Positions 8,605 through 17,842 of a DNA stretch of 64,000 bases are shown piece by piece (position 1 is the first letter of the stretch; every line of letters starts with the position of its first letter). The DNA is from Pseudomonas sp. 10-1B (GTDB taxonomy: Bacteria; Pseudomonadota; Gammaproteobacteria; Pseudomonadales; Pseudomonadaceae), in the NCBI RefSeq assembly GCF_000935045.1, contig NZ_JYKS01000011.1:1-64000 (forward strand), read 5' to 3'. The notes under the pieces were generated by a model. It searched no databases. It was not told where the DNA came from and was given only the letters and a program-made list of their open reading frames with translations. The translations under genes and the position numbers were made by a program.

Positions 8605-9582
8605 TCATTGACCGCGCTGGTACAGCGGTTTGGGGAAGGCGACATAACCACGCTGACGCATCAGTTCGCGGCGCAGGCCCTCGTGCGGGGTGAAACGGTC
8701 GCGGCCATGCAGCCAGAACAGGTTGTTGATCAGCAGGAAGCTGCCCACCCCCACCGGTACCGAAAGCTTCTTGTCGCTGCCTTCCAGCGATTCGGACAAG
8801 GCGTTCAGCCAGATACCTTCCTCGTAGTTTTCCGGCTGCACGAACTGGTCAATGTAGCGCATGGTCGGGCGGCCTTCAGCATCGGTGTCGAACACCGAGT
8901 GGAACACATCCTCGGAAACCTTCTTGCTCGGCGGCGCGGTCCAGCGCATTTCGCGGCGGGCCATCGGCTGGCGGAAGAACTCGTCGCACTGCTCCCAGTC
9001 GTCCAGGTGCAGCAGCAGGGAGTTACCGCCTTCCATGTTCTTCTCGTCGATCTTCAGCATCAGCACGTAGTCGGTGATCTGGTTCACGAAAGTGCCGTCG
9101 TTGTGCAGTTCCATGACCCGGTGCGGCTGGCGCAGGTAGCTGTCGGAGTTGTCGGTGTTGACCACCACGAAGCGCGCATAGAACTGGCCGCTCATGGCGT
9201 CGTAGTTGGAGCGGCCGATCAGGTGCGCGCAGGCGGTGGTGAACTTGACCATGTCCTCGGCCTGGCTCACGTCATCCAGGCCCAGCGGGGTGATCAGCAT
9301 GCCGCCGCTGGCGCGGTCGAGGATGGTGTTGAGCAATACCGGGCGCAGGGTGCCCTGGCACAGGTCGTCCAGGATCTCGCCAACACGGAAACGCAGGAAC
9401 GACTTGTACTCCAGCGCCTGCACCGGCCACTGGGCGACAGCCTGGACGAACGCTTCGACGGTTTCCCGGGCGAAGGTCAGTTCAAGCAGGCGCGGCGACT
9501 GTTTCGAAGGGGCGATGGTGTAACCACGCGGCTCGAGCGGCAGTGGCATCACAAGTTCGTCGATCTGCGTAAAAGCGTTCAT
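8605..9582 (-). CDS. glaH: Glutarate 2-hydroxylase CsiD/GlaH
   Basis: This Fe(II)/2-oxoglutarate dioxygenase hydroxylates glutarate to L-2-hydroxyglutarate in lysine/5-aminovalerate catabolism. At 325 residues it equals E. coli CsiD. The iron ligands H160 and D162 lie in E-L-H-N-D-G-T. The distal part of the jelly roll shows W-L-H-G-R-D-R-F, with a histidine and the 2-oxoglutarate-binding arginine region. The start at 9582 (M-N-A-F-T-Q) is chosen over an in-frame ATG 13 codons upstream because it fits the family length and has CCAGGA at suitable spacing. It diverges from the GntR regulator gene across a 195-bp AT-rich intergenic region that probably holds the operator. Confidence 0.93.
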   Translation of the reverse strand: MNAFTQIDELVMPLPLEPRGYTIAPSKQSPRLLELTFARETVEAFVQAVAQWPVQALEYKSFLRFRVGEILDDLCQGTLRPVLLNTILDRASGGMLITPLGLDDVSQAEDMVKFTTACAHLIGRSNYDAMSGQFYARFVVVNTDNSDSYLRQPHRVMELHNDGTFVNQITDYVLMLKIDEKNMEGGNSLLLHLDDWEQCDEFFRQPMARREMRWTAPPSKKVSEDVFHSVFDTDAEGRPTMRYIDQFVQPENYEEGIWLNALSESLEGSDKKLSVPVGVGSFLLINNLFWLHGRDRFTPHEGLRRELMRQRGYVAFPKPLYQRGQ

Positions 9583-9676
9583 GGCAGTGTCCTGGCAAAA
9601 GAGGTGGATGGCGCCGCCCACTCATGACCTGAAGCAGTGCGGGCGAAGTAAAAATATCGCCACTCAAACAAAATGT

Positions 9677-9690
9677 CTACATTTTTGTAG
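9677..9690. promoter_or_regulatory. Candidate CsiR operator between glaH and csiR
   Basis: CTACATTTTTGTAG is a perfect inverted repeat with 5-bp arms and a 4-base spacer. It sits in the AT-rich gap between the divergent dioxygenase and GntR genes. FCD-type GntR regulators commonly bind short palindromes with T/G-rich left and A/C-rich right halves. The TTGT-rich stretch at 9704-9725 is a second possible half-site region. Confidence 0.45.
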
Positions 9691-9777
9691 TTCGACGATA
9701 TTAGTTTGTTTTGTCCATTGTTTTTCGTCGACAGCCGGTTTCGGTATGATCGACAAAACGGTTTGAGGAACAGGATC

Positions 9778-10473
9778 TTGGAAGCGCTCGCCCCCCGACA
9801 AAATTCAGCATTCAGCGGGTATGAGAGGCTCAAGAAGGACATCATCCGTGGCATGTTCAAGCCCGGCGAAAAGCTTTTGATGAGCACCCTGAAGGAGCGC
9901 TACGATCTGGGCGTGGGCCCGCTGCGCGAAGCGCTGTCGCAACTGGTAGCCGAGCACCTGGTCAACGTGATCAGCCAGAAAGGCTACCGCGTGGCGCCTA
10001 TGTCGCTGGAGGAGATGAACGACATCTACGATGCCCGCGCCAATTTGGAGGCAATGATCATCGCCCTGGCCATCGAACGTGGCGACGACGCCTGGGAGGC
10101 CTCGGTGCTGGCCCACTCGCATACCCTGGCCAAGGTGGTGGAGGTGAAAACCCGCGAACAGCGCCTGGACGTGTGGGACGAACGGCACAAGGCGTTCCAC
10201 ACCGCAATTGCCTCGGGCTGCGGCTCCAAGCACCTGCTGCAGGCGCGCACCTACCTGTTCGACCAGGCCGAACGCTACCGGCACCTGTGGCTGACGCAGA
10301 CGGTGTTTTCCGAGCAGGCCCTGGAGCTCAAGCGCCAGGAGCATGCGGCGCTGGTCGAGGTGATCCTCGCCCGCGATGCCAAGCGCGCCAGCGCCATGAT
10401 GCGCTCGCACCTGATGACCCCGGTGCCGATCATTGCGCAGATCATGCATGCAGAAGGGATTGGCGCCCGCTGA
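9778..10473 (+). CDS. csiR: GntR-family (FCD) regulator of the glutarate module
   Basis: This is a predicted transcriptional repressor, probably responding to glutarate or 2-hydroxyglutarate and controlling glaH-lhgO-gabP. It has an N-terminal winged helix (about 14-78, with Y-E-R-L-K-K-D-I-I-R-G and V-G-P-L-R-E-A-L-S-Q-L) and an all-helical FCD effector domain (about 90-220). The proposed start is TTG 9778, preceded by GAGGAA at a 7-base spacing, giving 231 residues as in E. coli CsiR. The in-frame ATG 9706 would add 24 residues unlike the family and run into the operator region. The divergent arrangement with glaH is the typical csiR layout. Confidence 0.85.
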   Translation: MEALAPRQNSAFSGYERLKKDIIRGMFKPGEKLLMSTLKERYDLGVGPLREALSQLVAEHLVNVISQKGYRVAPMSLEEMNDIYDARANLEAMIIALAIERGDDAWEASVLAHSHTLAKVVEVKTREQRLDVWDERHKAFHTAIASGCGSKHLLQARTYLFDQAERYRHLWLTQTVFSEQALELKRQEHAALVEVILARDAKRASAMMRSHLMTPVPIIAQIMHAEGIGAR

Positions 10474-10482
10474 GCCACTGCA

Positions 10483-10599
10483 TTTGCCTGTCAGGGCCCT
10501 ATCGCCGGCAAGCCGGCTCCCACAGGTACTGCGCTGCCCTCGGGGCCTGCAGGTCACTGTGGGAGCCGGCTTGCCGGCGATAGGGCCCTGACAGGCAAA
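10483..10599. repeat. Perfect 43-bp inverted REP pair
   Basis: The left arm 10483-10525 (starting TTTGCCTGTCAGGGCCCTAT) and right arm 10557-10599 are perfect reverse complements around a 31-base spacer. Each arm contains one REP head plus about 18 bases of flanking sequence that is also mirrored. This is far more regular than the other REP pairs here. In RNA it would form one very long hairpin between csiR and the response-regulator gene. Confidence 0.9.
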
Positions 10600-10682
10600 A
10601 CACCCTAGATGAATTTTTCTTAAATCGCCGGTTGTCTATTCTTTGGCACAATCGAATCTCCATTAGATGCCCAGGAACCAGC

Positions 10683-11363
10683 ATGCCTCGCGTACTGACC
10701 ATCGAAGACGATGCCGTCACCGGCCAGGAAATCGTCGCCGAACTTACCAGCCACGGCCTGGAGGTGGATTGGGCCGACAATGGCCGTGAAGGCCTGGCCA
10801 AGGCCATTGCCGGCGGCTACGACCTGATCACCCTGGACCGCATGCTGCCCGAGGTCGACGGGCTGACCATCGTCACCACCCTGCGCAGCCTCAAGATCGC
10901 CACGCCGATCCTGATGATCAGCGCCCTCTCCGACGTCGACGAGCGGGTGCGCGGCCTGCGTGCCGGGGGTGACGACTACCTGACCAAGCCGTTCGCTTCC
11001 GACGAGATGGCCGCACGGGTCGAAGTATTGCTGCGCCGCAACAGCGTGCCCATGACCCAGACCCGCCTGCAGGTCGCCGACCTGCAACTGGACCTGATCA
11101 GCCACGAGGCGCGCCGCGGCGAGCAAACCCTCAACCTGCTGCCCACCGAGTACAAGCTGCTGGAGTACCTGATGCGTCACAGCGGCCAGGTGATCACGCG
11201 GATGATGATTTTCGAGGAAGTCTGGGGCTACCACTTCGACCCGGGGACCAACCTGATCGACGTGCACATCGGCCGCCTGCGCAAGAAAATCGACTCTCCC
11301 GGCCAGTCGCCGCTGATCCGTACGGTACGGGGCTCCGGCTATGCCATTGCTGAACCCGTCTAA
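10683..11363 (+). CDS. OmpR-family two-component response regulator
   Basis: This 226-residue regulator has a receiver domain (1-120) with acidic residues E8-D9-D10, phospho-acceptor D52 in I-T-L-D-R-M-L-P and conserved K in L-T-K-P-F. An OmpR/PhoB-type winged-helix domain follows (about 130-222, with L-L-P-T-E-Y-K-L-L-E-Y-L and T-V-R-G-S-G-Y). It would be phosphorylated by the kinase encoded next, whose gene overlaps its 3' end by 23 bp. ATG 10683 is used because M-P-R-V-L-T-I-E-D-D starts the receiver fold at once. The stimulus and target genes cannot be told from the sequence. Confidence 0.92.
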   Translation: MPRVLTIEDDAVTGQEIVAELTSHGLEVDWADNGREGLAKAIAGGYDLITLDRMLPEVDGLTIVTTLRSLKIATPILMISALSDVDERVRGLRAGGDDYLTKPFASDEMAARVEVLLRRNSVPMTQTRLQVADLQLDLISHEARRGEQTLNLLPTEYKLLEYLMRHSGQVITRMMIFEEVWGYHFDPGTNLIDVHIGRLRKKIDSPGQSPLIRTVRGSGYAIAEPV

Positions 11364-12732
11364 GGGCTGGAGCTCCTCGACCAGCCGCCTGCTGGCACTG
11401 TACAGTTTCCTGTTCGTAGCCTGGAGCAGCATCCTCATGGGGGTGCTGTACTTCGAGGTGTCCAGCTACCTGAACAAACTCACCCGCCATTCCATGCTGC
11501 AGCGCCAGCACCTGTTCGCGCACATGAGCGGCAAACAACTGGATGACGCCCTGATTGCCAGCCAGGCCTTCGAAGAACGCAGTTTCGACGCCTATGGCCT
11601 GTTCGACGCCCAGCTCAATCCGCTGAGCGGCAGCGTCCGCGCCCTACCCCCGGAGCTACGGCTGGACGGCAAGATCCATGAACTGAAACGCTGCCTGGAT
11701 GCCGACGACCCACGCATGCCCCGCAACAGCTGCGATGCGGTGGCGATCAAGGTGCAGGATGGCCGCTGGCTGGTGCTGTTCCGCGATAACGGCTCACTGT
11801 TCGTGGTGACCCGGATCATTCTCGATGCCTTGCTCTGGGGTATTTCCTTGACGCTGATCCCGGGTTTTGCCGGCTGGTACCTGCTGCGCCGCCGGCCGCT
11901 CAAGCGCATCCGTGCTATCCAGGCCCAGGCCGAGCTGATCGTCGCCGGCGACCTGACCCACCGCCTGCCGCTATCGGCCCGGCGTGACGAGCTGGACATG
12001 CTGGCGGCCATCGTCAATGCCATGCTCGACCGCATCGAGCGGCTGATGCACGAGGTCAAGGGCGTGTGCGACAACATTGCCCACGACCTGCGCACCCCAC
12101 TGACCCGCCTGCGCGCCCAGCTCTACCGGATTCGCCAGCAAAGCGACGTCGACTCGGCTCAGGCCGAGGCGCTTGACCAGGCCATTGGCGAGACCGACAC
12201 CCTGATGGCACGTTTTCGCGGGTTGTTGCGCATCAGCGAGCTGGAAGACCGCCAGCGCCGTGCCGGCTTCGTCCAACTAGACCCGCATGACCTGCTGGTA
12301 GAGTTGCACGACTTCTACCTGCCGCTGGCCGAAGACGGCGGCATTCACCTGGAGCTGCGGCAGCCAGCGCAACTGTCGGCATTGCATGGTGACCGCGAGC
12401 TGCTATTCGAGGCGCTGGCCAACTTGGTGGGCAACGCTATCAAGTTCACCCCCGAGGGTGGCCAGGTTCGGATTACCGCGACACAGGGCGACAATGGCCT
12501 GCATGTAGCAGTCGAGGACAGCGGGCCGGGCATTCCGGAAGAGGAACGTGTCGCAGTGCTGAAGCGGTTCTACCGCAGCGATGAAGGGCACCGCCATGCG
12601 GGGTTCGGGCTGGGGTTGTCGATCGTAGCGGCGATCGTCGACCTGCATGGATTCGGGCTGGAGATTGGCGAGAGCGAGTTGGGTGGGGCCAGGCTGGTGT
12701 TGCACTGTCCATTGACCGGGCCGGCCAAGTAA
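11341..12732 (+). CDS. Sensor histidine kinase partner of the upstream regulator
   Basis: This is a 463-residue inner-membrane kinase. TM1 is at about 17-38, a periplasmic sensor region of roughly 120 residues includes C118 and C131, TM2 is at about 160-182, and a HAMP domain spans about 183-235. The HisKA motif D-N-I-A-H-D-L-R-T-P-L has phospho-acceptor H248. The HATPase domain shows N-L-V-G-N-A-I-K-F-T, D-S-G-P-G-I-P and G-F-G-L-G-L-S-I-V. The start codon lies inside the upstream regulator gene, so the two are translationally coupled. Two cysteines in the small periplasmic domain could form a disulfide. The signal is unknown. Confidence 0.92.
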   Translation: MPLLNPSKGWSSSTSRLLALYSFLFVAWSSILMGVLYFEVSSYLNKLTRHSMLQRQHLFAHMSGKQLDDALIASQAFEERSFDAYGLFDAQLNPLSGSVRALPPELRLDGKIHELKRCLDADDPRMPRNSCDAVAIKVQDGRWLVLFRDNGSLFVVTRIILDALLWGISLTLIPGFAGWYLLRRRPLKRIRAIQAQAELIVAGDLTHRLPLSARRDELDMLAAIVNAMLDRIERLMHEVKGVCDNIAHDLRTPLTRLRAQLYRIRQQSDVDSAQAEALDQAIGETDTLMARFRGLLRISELEDRQRRAGFVQLDPHDLLVELHDFYLPLAEDGGIHLELRQPAQLSALHGDRELLFEALANLVGNAIKFTPEGGQVRITATQGDNGLHVAVEDSGPGIPEEERVAVLKRFYRSDEGHRHAGFGLGLSIVAAIVDLHGFGLEIGESELGGARLVLHCPLTGPAK

Positions 12733-12737
12733 ATTTG

Positions 12738-12945
12738 GGGCTGCTTTGCAGCCCAATCGCCGGCAAGCCAGCTCCCACAGGTACATCACAAGGCTCGAAA
12801 GCTGCGATGTCCTTGTGGGAGCAACTGTCTTGTATTGCCTGGACTGGCCTCATCGCCGGCAAGCCGGCTCCCACAGGGACTGCACAGGGCTTGAGGCCCA
12901 TGCGGTCGAGGTGGGAGCTGGCTTGCCGGCGATTGGGCCGCAACG
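12738..12945. repeat. REP cluster between the histidine kinase gene and cysS
   Basis: Forward heads occur near 12759 and 12852, and an inverted head near 12913 (GGGAGCTGGCTTGCCGGCGA). The recurring phrase GGAGCAACTGTCTTGTATTG is at about 12818-12837. The cluster fills the 231-bp gap between two convergent genes, a common site for REP sequences. Confidence 0.85.
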
Positions 12946-12963
12946 CGGCCCCGCTTGACTGGT

Positions 12964-14346
12964 TTAGTCAGCCAGGCGCCAGGTCGTCCCACCCTTGCCG
13001 TCTTCCAGCACCACGCCCATGGCAGTCAGCTGGTCGCGAATGCGGTCGGACTCGGCCCAGTTCTTGTCGGCACGCGCCTGCAGACGCGCCTGGATCAAGC
13101 CCTCGACCTCAGCCGCATCCACCTTGCCTTCGGCACCGGCACGCAGGAAGTCATCGGCGTCCAACTGCAGCACACCCAGCACATCACCCAGCTCACGCAG
13201 GCGACCCGCCAGGCCGGCAGCCGCTTCTGGGTCGCTGTCGCGCAGGCGGTTGATCTCGCGCACCAGGTCGAACAGCACCGCGCAGGCTTCGGGGGTGCCG
13301 AAGTCGTCGTTCATCGCCACGCTGAAGCGCTCGACAAACTCTTCGCCGCCCTTGGCCGCCACCCGCGGCAAGCCGCGCAAGGCGTGGTAGAAGCGCTCCA
13401 GCGCGCCCTTGGCGTCGCGCAGGCTGTCTTCGGAGTAGTTGATCGCGCTGCGGTAGTGGCTGGCCACCAGCAGGTAACGCACCACTTCCGGGTGGTACTT
13501 CTCGAGCACGTCGCGGATGGTGAAGAAGTTGTTCAACGACTTGGACATCTTCTCGCCATTGATACGGATCATGCCGCAGTGCATCCAGGCGTTGGCGTAC
13601 TGCTTGCCGGTGGCCGCCTCGCTCTGGGCAATCTCGTTCTCGTGGTGCGGGAACTCCAGGTCGCTGCCGCCGCCATGGATGTCGAAGCTTTCGCCCAGGC
13701 AGCAGGTGGACATCACCGAGCACTCGATGTGCCAACCCGGACGCCCCGGGCCCCATGGCGATTCCCAGCTCGGCTCGCCCGGCTTGACGCCTTTCCACAG
13801 CACGAAATCCAGCGGGTCCTGCTTGGCTTCGTCGACCTCGATACGTGCACCGATGCGCAGGTCCTCGATCTTCTTGCGCGACAGCTTGCCATAACCGACG
13901 AACTTGCCGACGCGGTAGTACACGTCGCCATTGCCCGGGGCGTAGGCATAGCCCTTGTCGATCAGGGTCTGGATCATGGCGTGCATGCCGGCGATATGGT
14001 CGGTGGCACGCGGCTCCTGGTCTGGCGGCAGGATGTTCAGACGGCGCTCGTCTTCGTGCATCGCGTCGATCATGCGGGCAGTCAGGGCGTCGAAGCTTTC
14101 GCCGTTCTCGTTGGCCCGGTTGATGATCTTGTCGTCGATGTCGGTGATGTTGCGCACGTAGGTCAGCTCATAGCCGCTCTTGCGCAGCCAGCGGGTGACC
14201 AGGTCGAAGGCCACCATGCTGCGGCCATGGCCCAGGTGGCAGTAGTCGTACACGGTCATGCCGCACACGTACATGCGCACCTTGTTGCCATCCAGCGGCT
14301 TGAAGGTTTCCTTCGCTTTGCTCAGGGTGTTGTAGATGGTAAGCAC
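12964..14346 (-). CDS. cysS: Cysteinyl-tRNA synthetase
   Basis: This class I aminoacyl-tRNA synthetase charges tRNA-Cys. The 460-residue protein shows the HIGH-equivalent motif G-H-G-R-S near residue 38. The zinc-binding cysteines include C28 (Y-V-C-G-M-T-V-Y), C209 and the H-H-E-N region. The signature K-M-S-K-S is at about 267. It follows glnS by 9 bp on the same strand, so the two synthetases are probably cotranscribed. Opposite-strand open frames across this region are byproducts of GC bias. Confidence 0.97.
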   Translation of the reverse strand: MLTIYNTLSKAKETFKPLDGNKVRMYVCGMTVYDYCHLGHGRSMVAFDLVTRWLRKSGYELTYVRNITDIDDKIINRANENGESFDALTARMIDAMHEDERRLNILPPDQEPRATDHIAGMHAMIQTLIDKGYAYAPGNGDVYYRVGKFVGYGKLSRKKIEDLRIGARIEVDEAKQDPLDFVLWKGVKPGEPSWESPWGPGRPGWHIECSVMSTCCLGESFDIHGGGSDLEFPHHENEIAQSEAATGKQYANAWMHCGMIRINGEKMSKSLNNFFTIRDVLEKYHPEVVRYLLVASHYRSAINYSEDSLRDAKGALERFYHALRGLPRVAAKGGEEFVERFSVAMNDDFGTPEACAVLFDLVREINRLRDSDPEAAAGLAGRLRELGDVLGVLQLDADDFLRAGAEGKVDAAEVEGLIQARLQARADKNWAESDRIRDQLTAMGVVLEDGKGGTTWRLAD

Positions 14347-14355
14347 GGCGGTTCC

Positions 14356-16059
<1,704 letters not shown>

Positions 16060-16308
16060 AGGATCCTTGAATGCACGTGTCCGGCCTGGGTAGGCCGATT
16101 GAATCAAAGGGCCTATCATAGCCGAAGCAGTCAAGCTGCTGACAGTCGGGCCCGGACAAACTGGCGTGATTTATCACGGCTTTTTGCCGCGGCCTGGCAA
16201 AATGGCCAGTGCGCGCCATGTGTCGCGATCGCCTGATCCTGCGTCAGGTGATAACCCCGCGCCCTGCGCACCCTAATTCCCGATTGCCTTGAAAGAGCGA
16301 GTTTCAGC

Positions 16309-16809
16309 ATGTCCAAAGTCAAACTGAGCACCAACCACGGCGACATCGTCCTGCAACTGGATGCCGAAAAAGCGCCGCTGACTACCGAAAACTTCGTTCA
16401 GTACGTCAAGGATGGCCATTACAATGGCACCGTGTTCCACCGTGTGATCAAGGGCTTCATGATCCAGGGCGGCGGCTTCGAGCCTGGCATGAGCCAGAAG
16501 AAAACCCGCGCCAGCATCCAGAACGAAGCCGACAACGGCCTGAAGAACAAGAAGTACAGCATCGCCATGGCCCGCACCATGGAACCGCACTCCGCCTCGG
16601 CGCAGTTCTTCATCAACGCCTCCGACAACGACTTCCTCAACCACAGCGGCAAGAACGTGCAGGGCTGGGGCTATGCCGTGTTCGGTGAAGTGATCGAAGG
16701 CCGTGAAATCGTCGACGCCATCGAAAAAGTCGCCACCGGCTCCAAGGCTGGCCACCAGGACGTGCCGAAAGACGACGTCATCATCGAGAAAGCCGAGATC
16801 GTTGAGTGA
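16309..16809 (+). CDS. ppiB: Cytoplasmic peptidyl-prolyl isomerase B (cyclophilin)
   Basis: This is a 166-residue cyclophilin-type cis-trans prolyl isomerase without a signal peptide. Active-site residues are seen in [13 protein letters not shown] and S-A-S-A-Q-F-F-I-N. It overlaps lpxH by 4 bp (GTGA), so the two are translationally coupled. Confidence 0.96.
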   Translation: MSKVKLSTNHGDIVLQLDAEKAPLTTENFVQYVKDGHYNGTVFHRVIKGFMIQGGGFEPGMSQKKTRASIQNEADNGLKNKKYSIAMARTMEPHSASAQFFINASDNDFLNHSGKNVQGWGYAVFGEVIEGREIVDAIEKVATGSKAGHQDVPKDDVIIEKAEIVE

Positions 16810-17528
16810 TCCTGCTGATCTCCGATCTGCACCTGCAAGAAGAACGCCCGGACATCACCCGGGCGTTTCTTGATCTGCTCGATGGCCGCGCGCGCCACGC
16901 CAAGGCACTGTACATCCTGGGCGACTTCTTCGAAGCCTGGATCGGCGACGATGCCATGACGCCCTTTCAGCAGTCGGTCTGCCAGGCCTTGCGCCGCTTG
17001 AGCGACAGCGGCACGGCCATCTACCTGATGCATGGCAATCGTGATTTCCTGATTGGCCAGGCCTTCTGCGAAGCCGCAGGCTGCACCCTGTTGAGCGACC
17101 CCAGCGTGATCGAGCTGGGCGGTGAGCAGGTGTTGCTGATGCATGGCGATACCTTGTGCACCCGCGACCTGGCCTACATGAAAATGCGCCGTTTGCTGCG
17201 CAACCCGCTGAGCCTGTGGATTTTGCGGCACCTGCCGCTGTCCACTCGCTACAAGCTGGCACGCAAGCTACGTAGCGAAAGCCGCACGCAAACGCGGATG
17301 AAGGCCACCGAGATCGTCGATGTCACGCCCGAGGAAGTGCCGAAGGTAATGGCGGCGCATGGCGTGCGCACGCTGGTGCATGGCCATACCCACCGGCCGG
17401 CGATACACAAGCTGGTGGTCGACGGGCAGCCGGCACGGCGTATCGTGCTGGGTGACTGGGACCGCCAGGGCTGGGCCCTACAGGTTGACGAGCAAGGCTT
17501 TCAGCTGGCGCCGTTCGAGTTTTCCTGA
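16806..17528 (+). CDS. lpxH: UDP-2,3-diacylglucosamine pyrophosphatase
   Basis: The enzyme hydrolyses UDP-2,3-diacylglucosamine to lipid X in lipid A biosynthesis, as a peripheral inner-membrane protein. The 240-residue sequence has the calcineurin-like metallophosphatase blocks D-L-H, G-D-F-F-E, G-N-R-D-F and the final G-H-T-H. The start is GTG 16806, whose last two bases overlap the ppiB stop. Starting there puts the first motif (L-I-S-D-L-H) at residues 4-9, as in the family. Confidence 0.95.
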   Translation: MILLISDLHLQEERPDITRAFLDLLDGRARHAKALYILGDFFEAWIGDDAMTPFQQSVCQALRRLSDSGTAIYLMHGNRDFLIGQAFCEAAGCTLLSDPSVIELGGEQVLLMHGDTLCTRDLAYMKMRRLLRNPLSLWILRHLPLSTRYKLARKLRSESRTQTRMKATEIVDVTPEEVPKVMAAHGVRTLVHGHTHRPAIHKLVVDGQPARRIVLGDWDRQGWALQVDEQGFQLAPFEFS

Positions 17529-17552
17529 AGGCAATGTGGTTGGCTGCACTGA

Positions 17553-17835
17553 CCCTATCGCCGGCAAGCCAGCTCCCACAGGTTCTCCACAGGCCTCGAA
17601 TACTGTGGGGTACTTGTGGGAGCAGCTGTCTTGTATTGCCTGGGCTGGCCTCATCGCCGGCAAGCCAGCTCCCACAGGTTCTCCACAGGTCTCGAATACT
17701 GTGGGGTACTTGCGGGAGCAACTGTCTTGTATTGCCTGGCTGGCCTCATCGCCGGCAAGCCAGCTCCCACAGGTACTGTGCAGGACTTGAGGCGATGCGG
17801 TCGAGGTGGGAGCTGGCTTGCCGGCGATAGGGCCG
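17553..17835. repeat. REP array with two tandem about 95-bp units
   Basis: REP heads start at 17558, 17654 and 17749 in the same orientation, and an inverted head lies near 17807. Bases 17558-17653 and 17654-17748 are nearly identical. Each contains the REP head, CACAGGTTCTCCACAGG, CTCGAATACTGTGGGGTACT and the CTGTCTTGTATTGCCTGG phrase. This is a tandem duplication of one REP plus its spacer, not the usual inverted pair. The array fills the 314-bp gap between convergent lpxH and the acylase gene. Confidence 0.9.
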
Positions 17836-17842
17836 GAATGCC

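Noticed and set aside
7294..9627. A 777-codon open frame opposite lhgO and glaH
   Set aside because: It is antisense to two clear enzymes and has no recognisable motif or ribosome site. GC bias explains it.
17558..17770. CRISPR array
   Set aside because: The repeated unit is a REP plus spacer. The spacers are identical rather than unique and no cas genes are present.
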